Shown here piece after piece: positions 24,749 to 32,899 of a stretch of 64,000 nt of DNA. Under the pieces are notes generated by a model, which was not told the origin of the DNA, did no database searches, and was given only the letters and a program-made list of their open reading frames with translations. The DNA is taken from NCBI RefSeq assembly GCF_037861325.1, contig NZ_JAFELW010000001.1; one strand, 5' to 3'. This stretch comes from Riemerella anatipestifer_F. GTDB lineage: Bacteria > Bacteroidota > Bacteroidia > Flavobacteriales > Weeksellaceae. A program made the translations under genes and the position numbers. Numbering within the stretch: the first letter of the stretch is position 1; each line of letters starts with the position of its first letter.

Positions 24749-25285
24749 AAATACAAATGTTTTAAACTGTTTTACAATATTAAATATTTTTATTCAATAA
24801 AAAAATTAAACAAGTGTATGATAATCTACGCTATACATGTATTTTTAAATAAAATTTAATAAAAATCATAAAAAAATAAATATATTTTAAAATTGAATGT
24901 GAGTGATGTTTTTTTTGTCTACAAGACTCAATAGTGTAAATGAGGTATATATTTGATAATTAGTTAATTATTTGGTTTTAATGATAAATAACTTTAATGG
25001 GTCTTAGTAAAATTAACAGCTTAAAGTAATATTATTTTTATTTTTGTATTAAGTTTTTGTAAATGTGGTATTTAGCATTTTTTTTATGTGTTTTTTTATA
25101 TGATTAATATCATGAAAATAATTAAGTATTGCATAACTTATGATTTTGTTATTTATAATGAATATAAATAATAAATCAAGGGAGAGTTTGAAAGTTATTA
25201 TTACTGTCAACTAGAGTATTATACATTTTTTTTTCATTACTTTTGTGGAAACTAAATGTTGTATAATATAAAAAAAACAGAATAA
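24749..25285. other. AT-rich intergenic region of 537 bases
   Basis: No gene is supported. It separates divergent S8 protease and icd units and holds the icd promoter (25238-25245) and an ATACATGTAT palindrome (24833-24842). I could not find a TAnnTTTG match for the protease gene here. Confidence 0.55.
25238..25245 (+). promoter_or_regulatory. -7 element of icd
   Basis: TACTTTTG, 40 bases before the icd ATG. Confidence 0.55.
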
Positions 25286-27502
25286 ATGTCAACAGCTAAA
25301 ATTTACTACACCCTTACAGATGAGGCTCCTATGTTAGCCACTCATTCATTTTTACCTATTGTAAAAGCATTTACAAAGTCAGCGGATATACAGATAGAAG
25401 TTCCAGATATTTCTTTATCAGGGAGAATATTGGCTAACTTTCCAGAAGTTCTTACCGAAGAACAAAGAATTTCTGATGCTTTGTCTCAATTAGGAGAATT
25501 AGCTACAAAACCAGAAGCTAACATTATTAAGTTACCTAATATTTCCGCTTCTATACCTCAGCTTAACGAGGCTATAGAAGAATTACAGAAAAAAGGATTT
25601 AATGTACCTAACTATCCTGCAGAACCGAAAACAGAAGAAGAAAAAGAAATTAAGGCTAAATATGCTAAAGTGCTTGGTTCGGCTGTAAACCCTGTACTTA
25701 GAGAGGGTAACTCAGACAGAAGAGCTCCTAAAGCTGTAAAAAACTATGCAAAGGCCAACCCACACAAGATGGGAGAATGGTTAGCAAATAGTAAAACAGA
25801 TGTAGCCCATATGAGCCAAGGAGATTTCTACGGTACTGAAACTTCTACGACTGTAGAGAAAGATGGTAAGTTTAAAATTGTATTCTTTGGAAATGATGGT
25901 TCAGAGAAAGTACTAAAAGATTACGCTTCTCTTCAAGCAGGAGAAATTATAGACTCTTCTGTAATGAACATCAAAGCCTTAAAGACTTTTGTAAAAGATG
26001 CTATACAAGAAGCTAAAAGTAGAGATGTATTGCTTTCTGCTCATTTAAAGGCAACTATGATGAAGGTGTCTGACCCTATTATTTTCGGGGCTATTGTTGA
26101 AACTTTCTTCCAAGAAGTATTTGAAAAATATGCAGAGACATTCAAATCATTAGATGTTAATCCTAACGATGGACTGGCAAGTCTTTATGATAAAATTGCA
26201 GGAACAGCTCAAGAAGCTGATATAAAAGCTGATATTGAGCGTGTACTAAACGAAAGTTCAAGAGTAGCAATGGTAAATTCTGATAAGGGAATTACCAATT
26301 TCCACGTTCCTAGTGATGTTATTGTAGATGCTTCTATGGCGGCATTAGTTCGTGGTGGCGGTAAAATGTGGAACAAAGACGGACAAGAAGAAGATACTTT
26401 AGCCATAATCCCAGACCGTTCTTATGCTGGTTTCTATCAAGCTGTAATAGATGATATGAAAGCTAACGGAAAGTTAGACCCTACTACTATGGGTAGTGTA
26501 CCTAATGTGGGACTAATGGCTAAAAAGGCAGAAGAATACGGTTCTCACGATAAGACATTCCAAATGGAAGCTGAAGGTACAGTAAAAGTTCTTAATGAAA
26601 ATAACGAGGTTCTATTAGAACAAGAGGTAGAGGCTGGAGATATTTTCAGAATGTGCCAAACTAAAGACGCTCCTATACAAGATTGGGTTAAATTAGCGGT
26701 TAACCGTTCTCGTTTATCGGATACTCCTGCTATATTTTGGTTAGATAAAGGTAGAGCTCACGATAGAGAAGTTATAAAGAAAGTAGAGCAATACCTTAAA
26801 AATCATAATACAGAAGGTCTTGATATTAGAATTTTAGATGTTAAAGACGCAATGTCCGAAACTCTTAAAAGAGCTAGAGAAGGTAAAGACACTATTTCTG
26901 TATCTGGCAATGTTCTTAGAGATTACCTTACGGATTTATTCCCTATCCTAGAGTTAGGAACTTCTGCTAAGATGTTGTCTATTGTACCTCTTATGAATGG
27001 TGGCGGGTTATTTGAGACAGGTGCAGGAGGTTCTGCTCCTAAACATATAGAGCAGTTTATAGAAGAAGGCTATTTACGTTGGGATTCTTTAGGAGAATTT
27101 TTAGCACTACAGGCAAGTTTAGAACACTTGGCACAAACTCAAAATAATACGAAGGCTCAAGTATTGGCAGATGCACTAGATGAAGCGAATGCTAAGTTTT
27201 TAGCTAATGATAAATCTCCAGCTAGAAAAATAGGAAGCATAGATAATAGAGGTTCTCATTTCTATTTAGCGCTATATTGGGCAGAAGCTTTAGCTGCACA
27301 AACTCAAGATTCAGAGCTGTCTGCTCTTTTCCAACCTATAGCTAAAGAAATGCAAGAAAATGAGGCAAAAATCAATGAAGAGCTCATAGCTTCTCAAGGT
27401 AAGGCTCAAGATATTGAAGGCTACTATCGTCCAAACGAAGATAAAACTTACGCTGCAATGCGTCCTTCGGTAACACTTAATCAAATTATTGATAGAATAT
27501 AA
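25286..27502 (+). CDS. icd: Monomeric NADP-dependent isocitrate dehydrogenase (IDH-II type)
   Basis: 738 residues, the length of the single-chain IDH class (about 740) rather than the 415-residue dimeric enzyme. It oxidises isocitrate to 2-oxoglutarate in the TCA cycle with NADP. Class landmarks are IYYTLTDEAPMLATHSFLP at the N-terminus, NPVLREGNSDRRAP, SAHLKATMMKVSDPIIFG, the AIFWLDKGRAHD coenzyme region, and the FETGAGGSAPKH and RGSHFYLALYWA segments near the C-terminus. It is monocistronic with its own promoter and terminator. Confidence 0.95.
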   Translation: MSTAKIYYTLTDEAPMLATHSFLPIVKAFTKSADIQIEVPDISLSGRILANFPEVLTEEQRISDALSQLGELATKPEANIIKLPNISASIPQLNEAIEELQKKGFNVPNYPAEPKTEEEKEIKAKYAKVLGSAVNPVLREGNSDRRAPKAVKNYAKANPHKMGEWLANSKTDVAHMSQGDFYGTETSTTVEKDGKFKIVFFGNDGSEKVLKDYASLQAGEIIDSSVMNIKALKTFVKDAIQEAKSRDVLLSAHLKATMMKVSDPIIFGAIVETFFQEVFEKYAETFKSLDVNPNDGLASLYDKIAGTAQEADIKADIERVLNESSRVAMVNSDKGITNFHVPSDVIVDASMAALVRGGGKMWNKDGQEEDTLAIIPDRSYAGFYQAVIDDMKANGKLDPTTMGSVPNVGLMAKKAEEYGSHDKTFQMEAEGTVKVLNENNEVLLEQEVEAGDIFRMCQTKDAPIQDWVKLAVNRSRLSDTPAIFWLDKGRAHDREVIKKVEQYLKNHNTEGLDIRILDVKDAMSETLKRAREGKDTISVSGNVLRDYLTDLFPILELGTSAKMLSIVPLMNGGGLFETGAGGSAPKHIEQFIEEGYLRWDSLGEFLALQASLEHLAQTQNNTKAQVLADALDEANAKFLANDKSPARKIGSIDNRGSHFYLALYWAEALAAQTQDSELSALFQPIAKEMQENEAKINEELIASQGKAQDIEGYYRPNEDKTYAAMRPSVTLNQIIDRI

Positions 27503-27529
27503 TCCGTTATATTCAAAATACTTAATAAC

Positions 27530-27562
27530 AAAATAGGAGGGTTTTTAAGCCTCCTATTTTTG
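27530..27562 (+). terminator. Terminator of icd
   Basis: 11-bp perfect stem AAAATAGGAGG / CCTCCTATTTT with a 9-base loop and a following T. Confidence 0.85.
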
Positions 27563-27634
27563 TTTTTCTATTTGACTTCTTGTTTTTAAAATATAAGATT
27601 TCTTTAACGAACCCTAATAACCTCTAAAAAATTG

Positions 27635-27642
27635 TATCTTTG
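27635..27642 (+). promoter_or_regulatory. -7 element of the pseudouridine synthase gene
   Basis: TATCTTTG, 22 bases before the ATG. Confidence 0.6.
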
Positions 27643-27664
27643 CAAAACATAATTAGTTACAAGT

Positions 27665-28600
27665 ATGAGCAGAGAACGCAAAAATTTTTCAGGAAGATCA
27701 AGAACAAATCAAAAAAGAGGGAATACTGAGAACTCTCGTGGCTCAAAATTAGGAGGTAGAGATTTTGATTCTAGAGATAAATATGTAAAAGGAGACCGCA
27801 GAGGTGGAAGAAGATTTGATGATAAAGAAGCCGACAGAGCTAGAGCTTTTGTCCAAAAAAGAAGAATAAATAAACTTGTACAACAGCCTAAAGATACCAT
27901 TAGGCTTAATAAATACATTGCTAATTCAGGGATTTGTAGCAGACGAGAGGCTGACGAATTGATACAGCAAGGTTTAGTTGAAATCAATGGTAAAGTAGTA
28001 ACCGAACTAGGCTATCAAGTGCAAAAGACAGATAAAGTGGTTTTTGATGGGCAAAGCATTACACCTGAAAAGCCTGTGTATGTACTTCTCAACAAACCTA
28101 AAGGTTATATCTCTACCACGAAAGATGAAAAAGCTAGAAAAACGGTAATGGATTTAACGGCGAATGCTTCTCCATATAGAATTTTTCCTGTGGGGCGTCT
28201 AGATAGACAAACAACGGGCGTTATTCTACTCACCAATGATGGGCATCTTACCAAAAAACTTACCCACCCATCTTTCAATATCAAGAAAATTTACCATGTT
28301 ACCTTAGACAGAAAGCTTACAGGCGAAGATATGGCGACTATAGCTAAAGGGATTAGATTGGAAGAAGGTGTTGCAGAGGTGGATAGTATTTCTTATATAG
28401 ACGGTAAACCTAAAAATGAAATTGGTATAGAAATTCATATCGGGTGGAATAGAGTGATTAGAAGGATATTCCAAAGGTTAGGCTACGAAGTTGAGGCGTT
28501 AGATAGAGTGATGTTTGCAGGACTTACCAAGAAAAATATCAAAAGAGGACATTGGCGTATCCTTACTGAACTTGAGGTAAATAACTTGAAGATGTTATAA
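27665..28600 (+). CDS. RsuA/RluB-family rRNA pseudouridine synthase
   Basis: 311 residues. The N-terminal 75 residues are Arg/Gly/Lys/Asp-rich and disordered. They are followed by an S4 RNA-binding domain (about 77-125; IRLNKYIANSGICSRREAD) and the catalytic domain with LLNKPKGYISTT and GRLDRQTTGVILLTNDG, where the Asp is the catalytic nucleophile. The family converts a specific uridine of rRNA to pseudouridine; RluB (23S) is more likely than RsuA from the S4 and core length. The basic extension, common in Bacteroidota, may add RNA affinity. Confidence 0.92.
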   Translation: MSRERKNFSGRSRTNQKRGNTENSRGSKLGGRDFDSRDKYVKGDRRGGRRFDDKEADRARAFVQKRRINKLVQQPKDTIRLNKYIANSGICSRREADELIQQGLVEINGKVVTELGYQVQKTDKVVFDGQSITPEKPVYVLLNKPKGYISTTKDEKARKTVMDLTANASPYRIFPVGRLDRQTTGVILLTNDGHLTKKLTHPSFNIKKIYHVTLDRKLTGEDMATIAKGIRLEEGVAEVDSISYIDGKPKNEIGIEIHIGWNRVIRRIFQRLGYEVEALDRVMFAGLTKKNIKRGHWRILTELEVNNLKML

Positions 28601-28770
28601 ACTAATATTAGTTTGATATAAACAATTTATTAGGACTATTCTTTATTTTATTCCCATTTTTGTAGTAGATTTTTGAAAGAAATGGAAGGAAATATTGTAC
28701 GTTAATACTGACGATTTGTTTATTCTTTCTGTAATTTATCTATTAGTGAAAGCTCTATAATGAGATTTGA

Positions 28771-29079
28771 ATGTTTCAAGCTATAATTTTAGTAGTTTTA
28801 TTATTTCTGATTCCGATTTTGTTTACGGCAAGTAGGCAGAGAAAGATTACTGAGTTTAAATTGAAAAGTTTAATTCAAATTTTGAATAAAGCATTGATAG
28901 TTCAATTATGTTGTGGCGTTATCTTGTTTATTATCGTTTATTTTCTTGATTTCAAATTTAATAGCAATATAATACAGCAAACAACTATTGAGACTTCTTA
29001 TTATTTTGCTGTGATTGGAGCCTTTTATTACTTTCCTCTTCTAGTCTTTTTGAATTTGGTTATAAAAAGTTGGAAGTAA
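28771..29079 (+). CDS. Small hypothetical membrane protein
   Basis: 102 residues with three likely transmembrane helices (about 2-19, 43-63 and 76-97) and a short basic loop (SRQRKITEFKLK) after the first. There are no catalytic motifs, and I recognise no family. It lies between the pseudouridine synthase and nhaA, with flanking gaps of 170 and about 190 bases and no clear promoter match. It is probably a real gene from the hydrophobic pattern and good start. Its function is unknown. Confidence 0.55.
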   Translation: MFQAIILVVLLFLIPILFTASRQRKITEFKLKSLIQILNKALIVQLCCGVILFIIVYFLDFKFNSNIIQQTTIETSYYFAVIGAFYYFPLLVFLNLVIKSWK

Positions 29080-29208
29080 TCTAGTATAATGATATAAAAA
29101 TGCAAAAGATATTTTTACAAAAAAGGAGATAAGTGGTAAAGATTATTTTAGAACTAAAAAATAGATGACGTAAGATTTTATTGGTAAAAATACTTAAATT
29201 TAAAAAAC

Positions 29209-29242
29209 AAATAAGCGGAAAAATAATATTTTCCGCTTATTT
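29209..29242. terminator. Bidirectional terminator next to nhaA
   Basis: 14-bp perfect stem AAATAAGCGGAAAA / TTTTCCGCTTATTT with a 6-base loop. It ends the leftward topoisomerase/rel/nhaA run. Confidence 0.85.
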
Positions 29243-29267
29243 TTATTATGATATTGATGAGAAAACT

Positions 29268-30620
29268 CTAAATATTCTCTCCTTCTGTTTTCTCTTCCTT
29301 ATTCGTGTTCAGAATAAGATAACCTGCAATCCCTCCTATGAGAGAAGCTATAATAATCCCCATTTTAGCCTCTGGAACATATTCTGGGTGTAGTTTAGTA
29401 TCGAAGGCTAATTCTGTGATAAATAAAGACATCGTAAATCCTATAGAAGCTAAAAAAGCGACTCCTAACAGGTTTTTCATAGACAAACCTTCTGTTTTTT
29501 TAACTATTTTCAGTTTTATCAAAGCACCTAATAATCCAAATATACCTAGCACTTTTCCGAGTAATAATCCTAAAATAACTCCAATAGTAACCAAACTCAA
29601 TCCATTATCAAAAGAGATAGGAATAGCCGCATTACATAATGCAAAAATAGGCATCACAATAAAACTCACAAAACTATGCATACCATGTTCCAAACGCTGA
29701 GAAGGAGGTATGGTTTCTTTTGTTAAATCATGCATATCCTCCACTACACGAATTTGCTCATCAGTTAAATCTTCGTGCTTTTCATCAGGGTCTATACTTA
29801 GGAATTTGTCTCTGAGTTCTCTCATTTTATATACAAAATAGCTTTCATTAACTCTAGCGTTAGCAGGAATGGCAAAAGCAGCTAAAACGGCTGCAATAGT
29901 AGCGTGTACTCCAGACATTAAAAAGCAAAGCCAAACACCACCTATTCCTAATATAGCGTAATGAATGATACTTTTAATACCTATTTTGTTAGAAAATAGC
30001 ATCAGTGCAAAAATACCAAGCCCTAGGCTTAGGTATCCCATATGTAATTCATTAGTATAAAATATAGCGATTACTAAAACTGCTCCTAAATCATCCACAA
30101 TAGCCAAAGCTGTTAGAAATACCTTCAGTGGCAAAGGGACTTTGTTTCCCAATAGGTACATTACGCCAAGTGCGAAGGCAATATCCGTTGCCATAGGAAT
30201 CCCCCAACCGTGTGCTGCATCTGTACCATTATTAAAGAAAGTATAAATAAGAGCAGGGAAAAGCATACCTCCAATAGCTGCTATAATTGGGAGCATTGCT
30301 TTTTTAGGAGAAGCTAACTCTCCATTGGTAAGTTCTCGTTTAAGCTCTAACCCTACCACAAAGAAAAATATGGCCATAAGCCCATCATTTATCCAATGGT
30401 GTAAGGATAGGTCTAAAGAATAATCTCCAAAACTAATGGCGATATGCTGATGCCAAAAATGTTCATATTCTTCGCTCCATTCAGAATTAGCAAAAAATAT
30501 GGCTATTAAAGCAGCAATAAACAATACAATACCTCCTGTGGTAGATTTACTAATAAATTTGTTTACTGGTTTTAAAATGTACTTATCTGCTGGAGTTAAA
30601 TTAATTTTAGGTTGTTCCAT
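29268..30620 (-). CDS. nhaA: Na+/H+ antiporter NhaA
   Basis: 450 residues from the ATG at 30620; the frame opens earlier at a TTG, but the ATG gives the usual N-terminus. Twelve or so membrane helices are apparent. The ion-binding pair is in ALAIVDDLGAVL (the two Asp), and ATDIAFALGV is also conserved. There is a longer loop with charged residues (about 265-310). It expels sodium in exchange for protons at alkaline pH. It starts 30 bases after the relA/spoT stop, so it may be the last gene of that run. Confidence 0.95.
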   Translation of the reverse strand: MEQPKINLTPADKYILKPVNKFISKSTTGGIVLFIAALIAIFFANSEWSEEYEHFWHQHIAISFGDYSLDLSLHHWINDGLMAIFFFVVGLELKRELTNGELASPKKAMLPIIAAIGGMLFPALIYTFFNNGTDAAHGWGIPMATDIAFALGVMYLLGNKVPLPLKVFLTALAIVDDLGAVLVIAIFYTNELHMGYLSLGLGIFALMLFSNKIGIKSIIHYAILGIGGVWLCFLMSGVHATIAAVLAAFAIPANARVNESYFVYKMRELRDKFLSIDPDEKHEDLTDEQIRVVEDMHDLTKETIPPSQRLEHGMHSFVSFIVMPIFALCNAAIPISFDNGLSLVTIGVILGLLLGKVLGIFGLLGALIKLKIVKKTEGLSMKNLLGVAFLASIGFTMSLFITELAFDTKLHPEYVPEAKMGIIIASLIGGIAGYLILNTNKEEKTEGENI

Positions 30621-30650
30621 AAAATATTTATCTTTTATCAAATTAAATAA

Positions 30651-32858
30651 TTAGATTCTTTTTACACTAGTGACTCCCTCTATCCTTCTAAGGTGTTTAA
30701 TAGTTTCCTCTAGTTGGTCTTTACTTTTAACTTCAAGACTTATTTGCCCTGTAAAAATCCCATCGGTAGACTCGATACTAAAGCTCCTCATGTCAATGCT
30801 CATCGCATTAGTAATAATTTTGGTAATATCATTTATCATTCCCATTCTATCTAAGCCTTCTACTTGTACTTTAACACGGTTGCTAAAGCTCTCAGCATTT
30901 ACCCATTTTGCGGTTAAAACACGATAATCATAGTTAGCTCTTAGATTTACAGCGTTTGGACAGTTATCATTATGTACCTTAATACCATCAGAAATAGTTA
31001 AAAAACCAAATATCTTATCTCCTGGCACTACCGTACAACATTTGGCAAAAGTATGGTTGAGTTTTTCTTCATCTTTACCAAAAACAATTAAATCGAGATT
31101 TTGATAAGGATTTTCCTCTTTTATATTTTGAGATTTGATTGGGATTTTTCGGAATTTTTGAAGAAGCGAAGAGAAAATACTCTTTCTTTCTGAATATCTT
31201 TTTAAATCACCGATATCTAGGCTACCATCATGAAATTTAAGAAATAGCTCTTGTGAAGTCTTGAGTGCGAAATACTTTTGTAGATTATTAACTTCCTCCT
31301 CACTAAATGCAATTTTTGCACTTTTCAGTTTTCTTTGTAGAATTTCCTTTCCTTCTGCAACACGCTGATTTCTTTCTATATTTAAAGCATTCTTAATCTT
31401 TGATTTAGCTTTAGAAGTTACTACAAAATCCAGCCAGTCTTGTTTAGGTCTTTGATTGTTAGAAGATAGAATTTCTATTTGGTCTCCATTTTTTAGTACA
31501 TAACTGATTGGAACTAATTTCCCATTGATTTTAGCTCCTAAACATTTCATACCCAAATCTGTATGCACAGAAAACGCAAAGTCTAATGCGGTAGCATTTT
31601 TAGGTAAAATAGTAACCTCGCCTTTTGGAGTGAAAACAAAAACTTCTTTAGAATAGAGATTGAGTTTGATATCATCTAGCAGCTCGGAGGTTGACATCAT
31701 TTCCTGATTTTCAAGAACCTCTCTAATCTGAGTTACCCATTGCTCAAAATTGGTATCATCACTGTTTCGCCTAAACCCTTCCTTGTATTTATAATGAGCC
31801 GCTACCCCTTTTTCAGCAATTTCGTCCATTCTTTCGGAACGAATTTGCACTTCTATCCACTTGTTGTCAGGACCTAATACCGTGAGGTGAAGACTTTCAT
31901 ATCCAGTGGAACGAGGAGCAGAAATCCAATCTCGCATTCTCTGAGGGTTACTCTTATAAAGGTCTGTAACAATGGAATAGATTTTCCACGCTAAAAACTT
32001 CTCATTTTTAAGGTCAGATTTGTAAATAATCCTAATAGCGTAGTTATCATAAACCTCTTCAAAGCCCACATTTTGCTTCAACATTTTTCTATAAATGGAG
32101 CTAATAGCTTTGGTTCTTCCTTTTATTTTGAAATCTAATTCTTCTTTAGAAAGGTATTCAGAAACTTCATTTTTAAATTCCTCTAGATAGCCTTCTCTTT
32201 GCTCTTTGGCTAAATCTAGTTTGCTGGTAATTTCTGTATAAACCTCAGGATTATTATATTTTAAAGATAAATCTTCTAATTCTGATTTAATATTATAAAG
32301 CCCTAGCCTATGAGCTAATGGAGCATAAATGTAAACCGTTTCGGAAGCTATTTTTTTCTGTTTGTCTGGACGCATACTATCCAGCGTCCTCATATTATGT
32401 AAGCGGTCTGCAATTTTAACCAAAATAACCCTAAAATCTTCGGATAATGTAAGTAACAGCTTTCGGTAATTTTCGGATTGTATAGAAATATTCTGGTTGT
32501 TCATTACCGAAATTTTCGTTAATCCATTAACGATACTGGCTATTTTCTCTCCAAATATTTTTTTGATGTCTTCGTAGGTATAATCGCTATCTTCTATAAC
32601 ATCGTGCAATAAAGCACAAGCAATGGAAGTTGCTCCCAAACCTATCTCTTCGGCAACTATTTTTGCTACAGCGATCGGGTGGTAGATATATGGCTCACCT
32701 GTTTTTCGCCTCTGATCTTTGTGTGCATCTAGTGCTATATCAAAAGCTTTACGAATGAGCTTATTTTGCTCTTCATTGAGAGTTCTGTAAGTATTGGAAA
32801 TTAAATCCTTATACCTTGCCAAAATCTCTTTATTTTCTTTTTCTAAATCGTAAACCAT
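30651..32858 (-). CDS. Bifunctional (p)ppGpp synthetase/hydrolase (RelA/SpoT family)
   Basis: 735 residues, the long RSH type. An HD hydrolase domain (about 45-200) has ALLHDVIEDS and VKIADRLHNMRT. The synthetase domain (about 235-350) has IYRKM and STGYESLHLTVLGP. A TGS domain (about 390-455; VFTPKGEV) and a C-terminal zinc-finger/ACT region (about 610-735; FAKCCTVVPGD) complete it. Both hydrolase and synthetase signatures look intact, so it is likely the main stringent-response enzyme. It is 41 bases downstream of parC on the same strand. Confidence 0.95.
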   Translation of the reverse strand: MVYDLEKENKEILARYKDLISNTYRTLNEEQNKLIRKAFDIALDAHKDQRRKTGEPYIYHPIAVAKIVAEEIGLGATSIACALLHDVIEDSDYTYEDIKKIFGEKIASIVNGLTKISVMNNQNISIQSENYRKLLLTLSEDFRVILVKIADRLHNMRTLDSMRPDKQKKIASETVYIYAPLAHRLGLYNIKSELEDLSLKYNNPEVYTEITSKLDLAKEQREGYLEEFKNEVSEYLSKEELDFKIKGRTKAISSIYRKMLKQNVGFEEVYDNYAIRIIYKSDLKNEKFLAWKIYSIVTDLYKSNPQRMRDWISAPRSTGYESLHLTVLGPDNKWIEVQIRSERMDEIAEKGVAAHYKYKEGFRRNSDDTNFEQWVTQIREVLENQEMMSTSELLDDIKLNLYSKEVFVFTPKGEVTILPKNATALDFAFSVHTDLGMKCLGAKINGKLVPISYVLKNGDQIEILSSNNQRPKQDWLDFVVTSKAKSKIKNALNIERNQRVAEGKEILQRKLKSAKIAFSEEEVNNLQKYFALKTSQELFLKFHDGSLDIGDLKRYSERKSIFSSLLQKFRKIPIKSQNIKEENPYQNLDLIVFGKDEEKLNHTFAKCCTVVPGDKIFGFLTISDGIKVHNDNCPNAVNLRANYDYRVLTAKWVNAESFSNRVKVQVEGLDRMGMINDITKIITNAMSIDMRSFSIESTDGIFTGQISLEVKSKDQLEETIKHLRRIEGVTSVKRI

Positions 32859-32899
32859 ATATTTCTACTTTAAAACCAACATAAAACATTTATATACTT

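Noticed and set aside
29181..29393. Open frame over the nhaA terminator
   Set aside because: It crosses a bidirectional terminator and the antisense of nhaA; not a gene.
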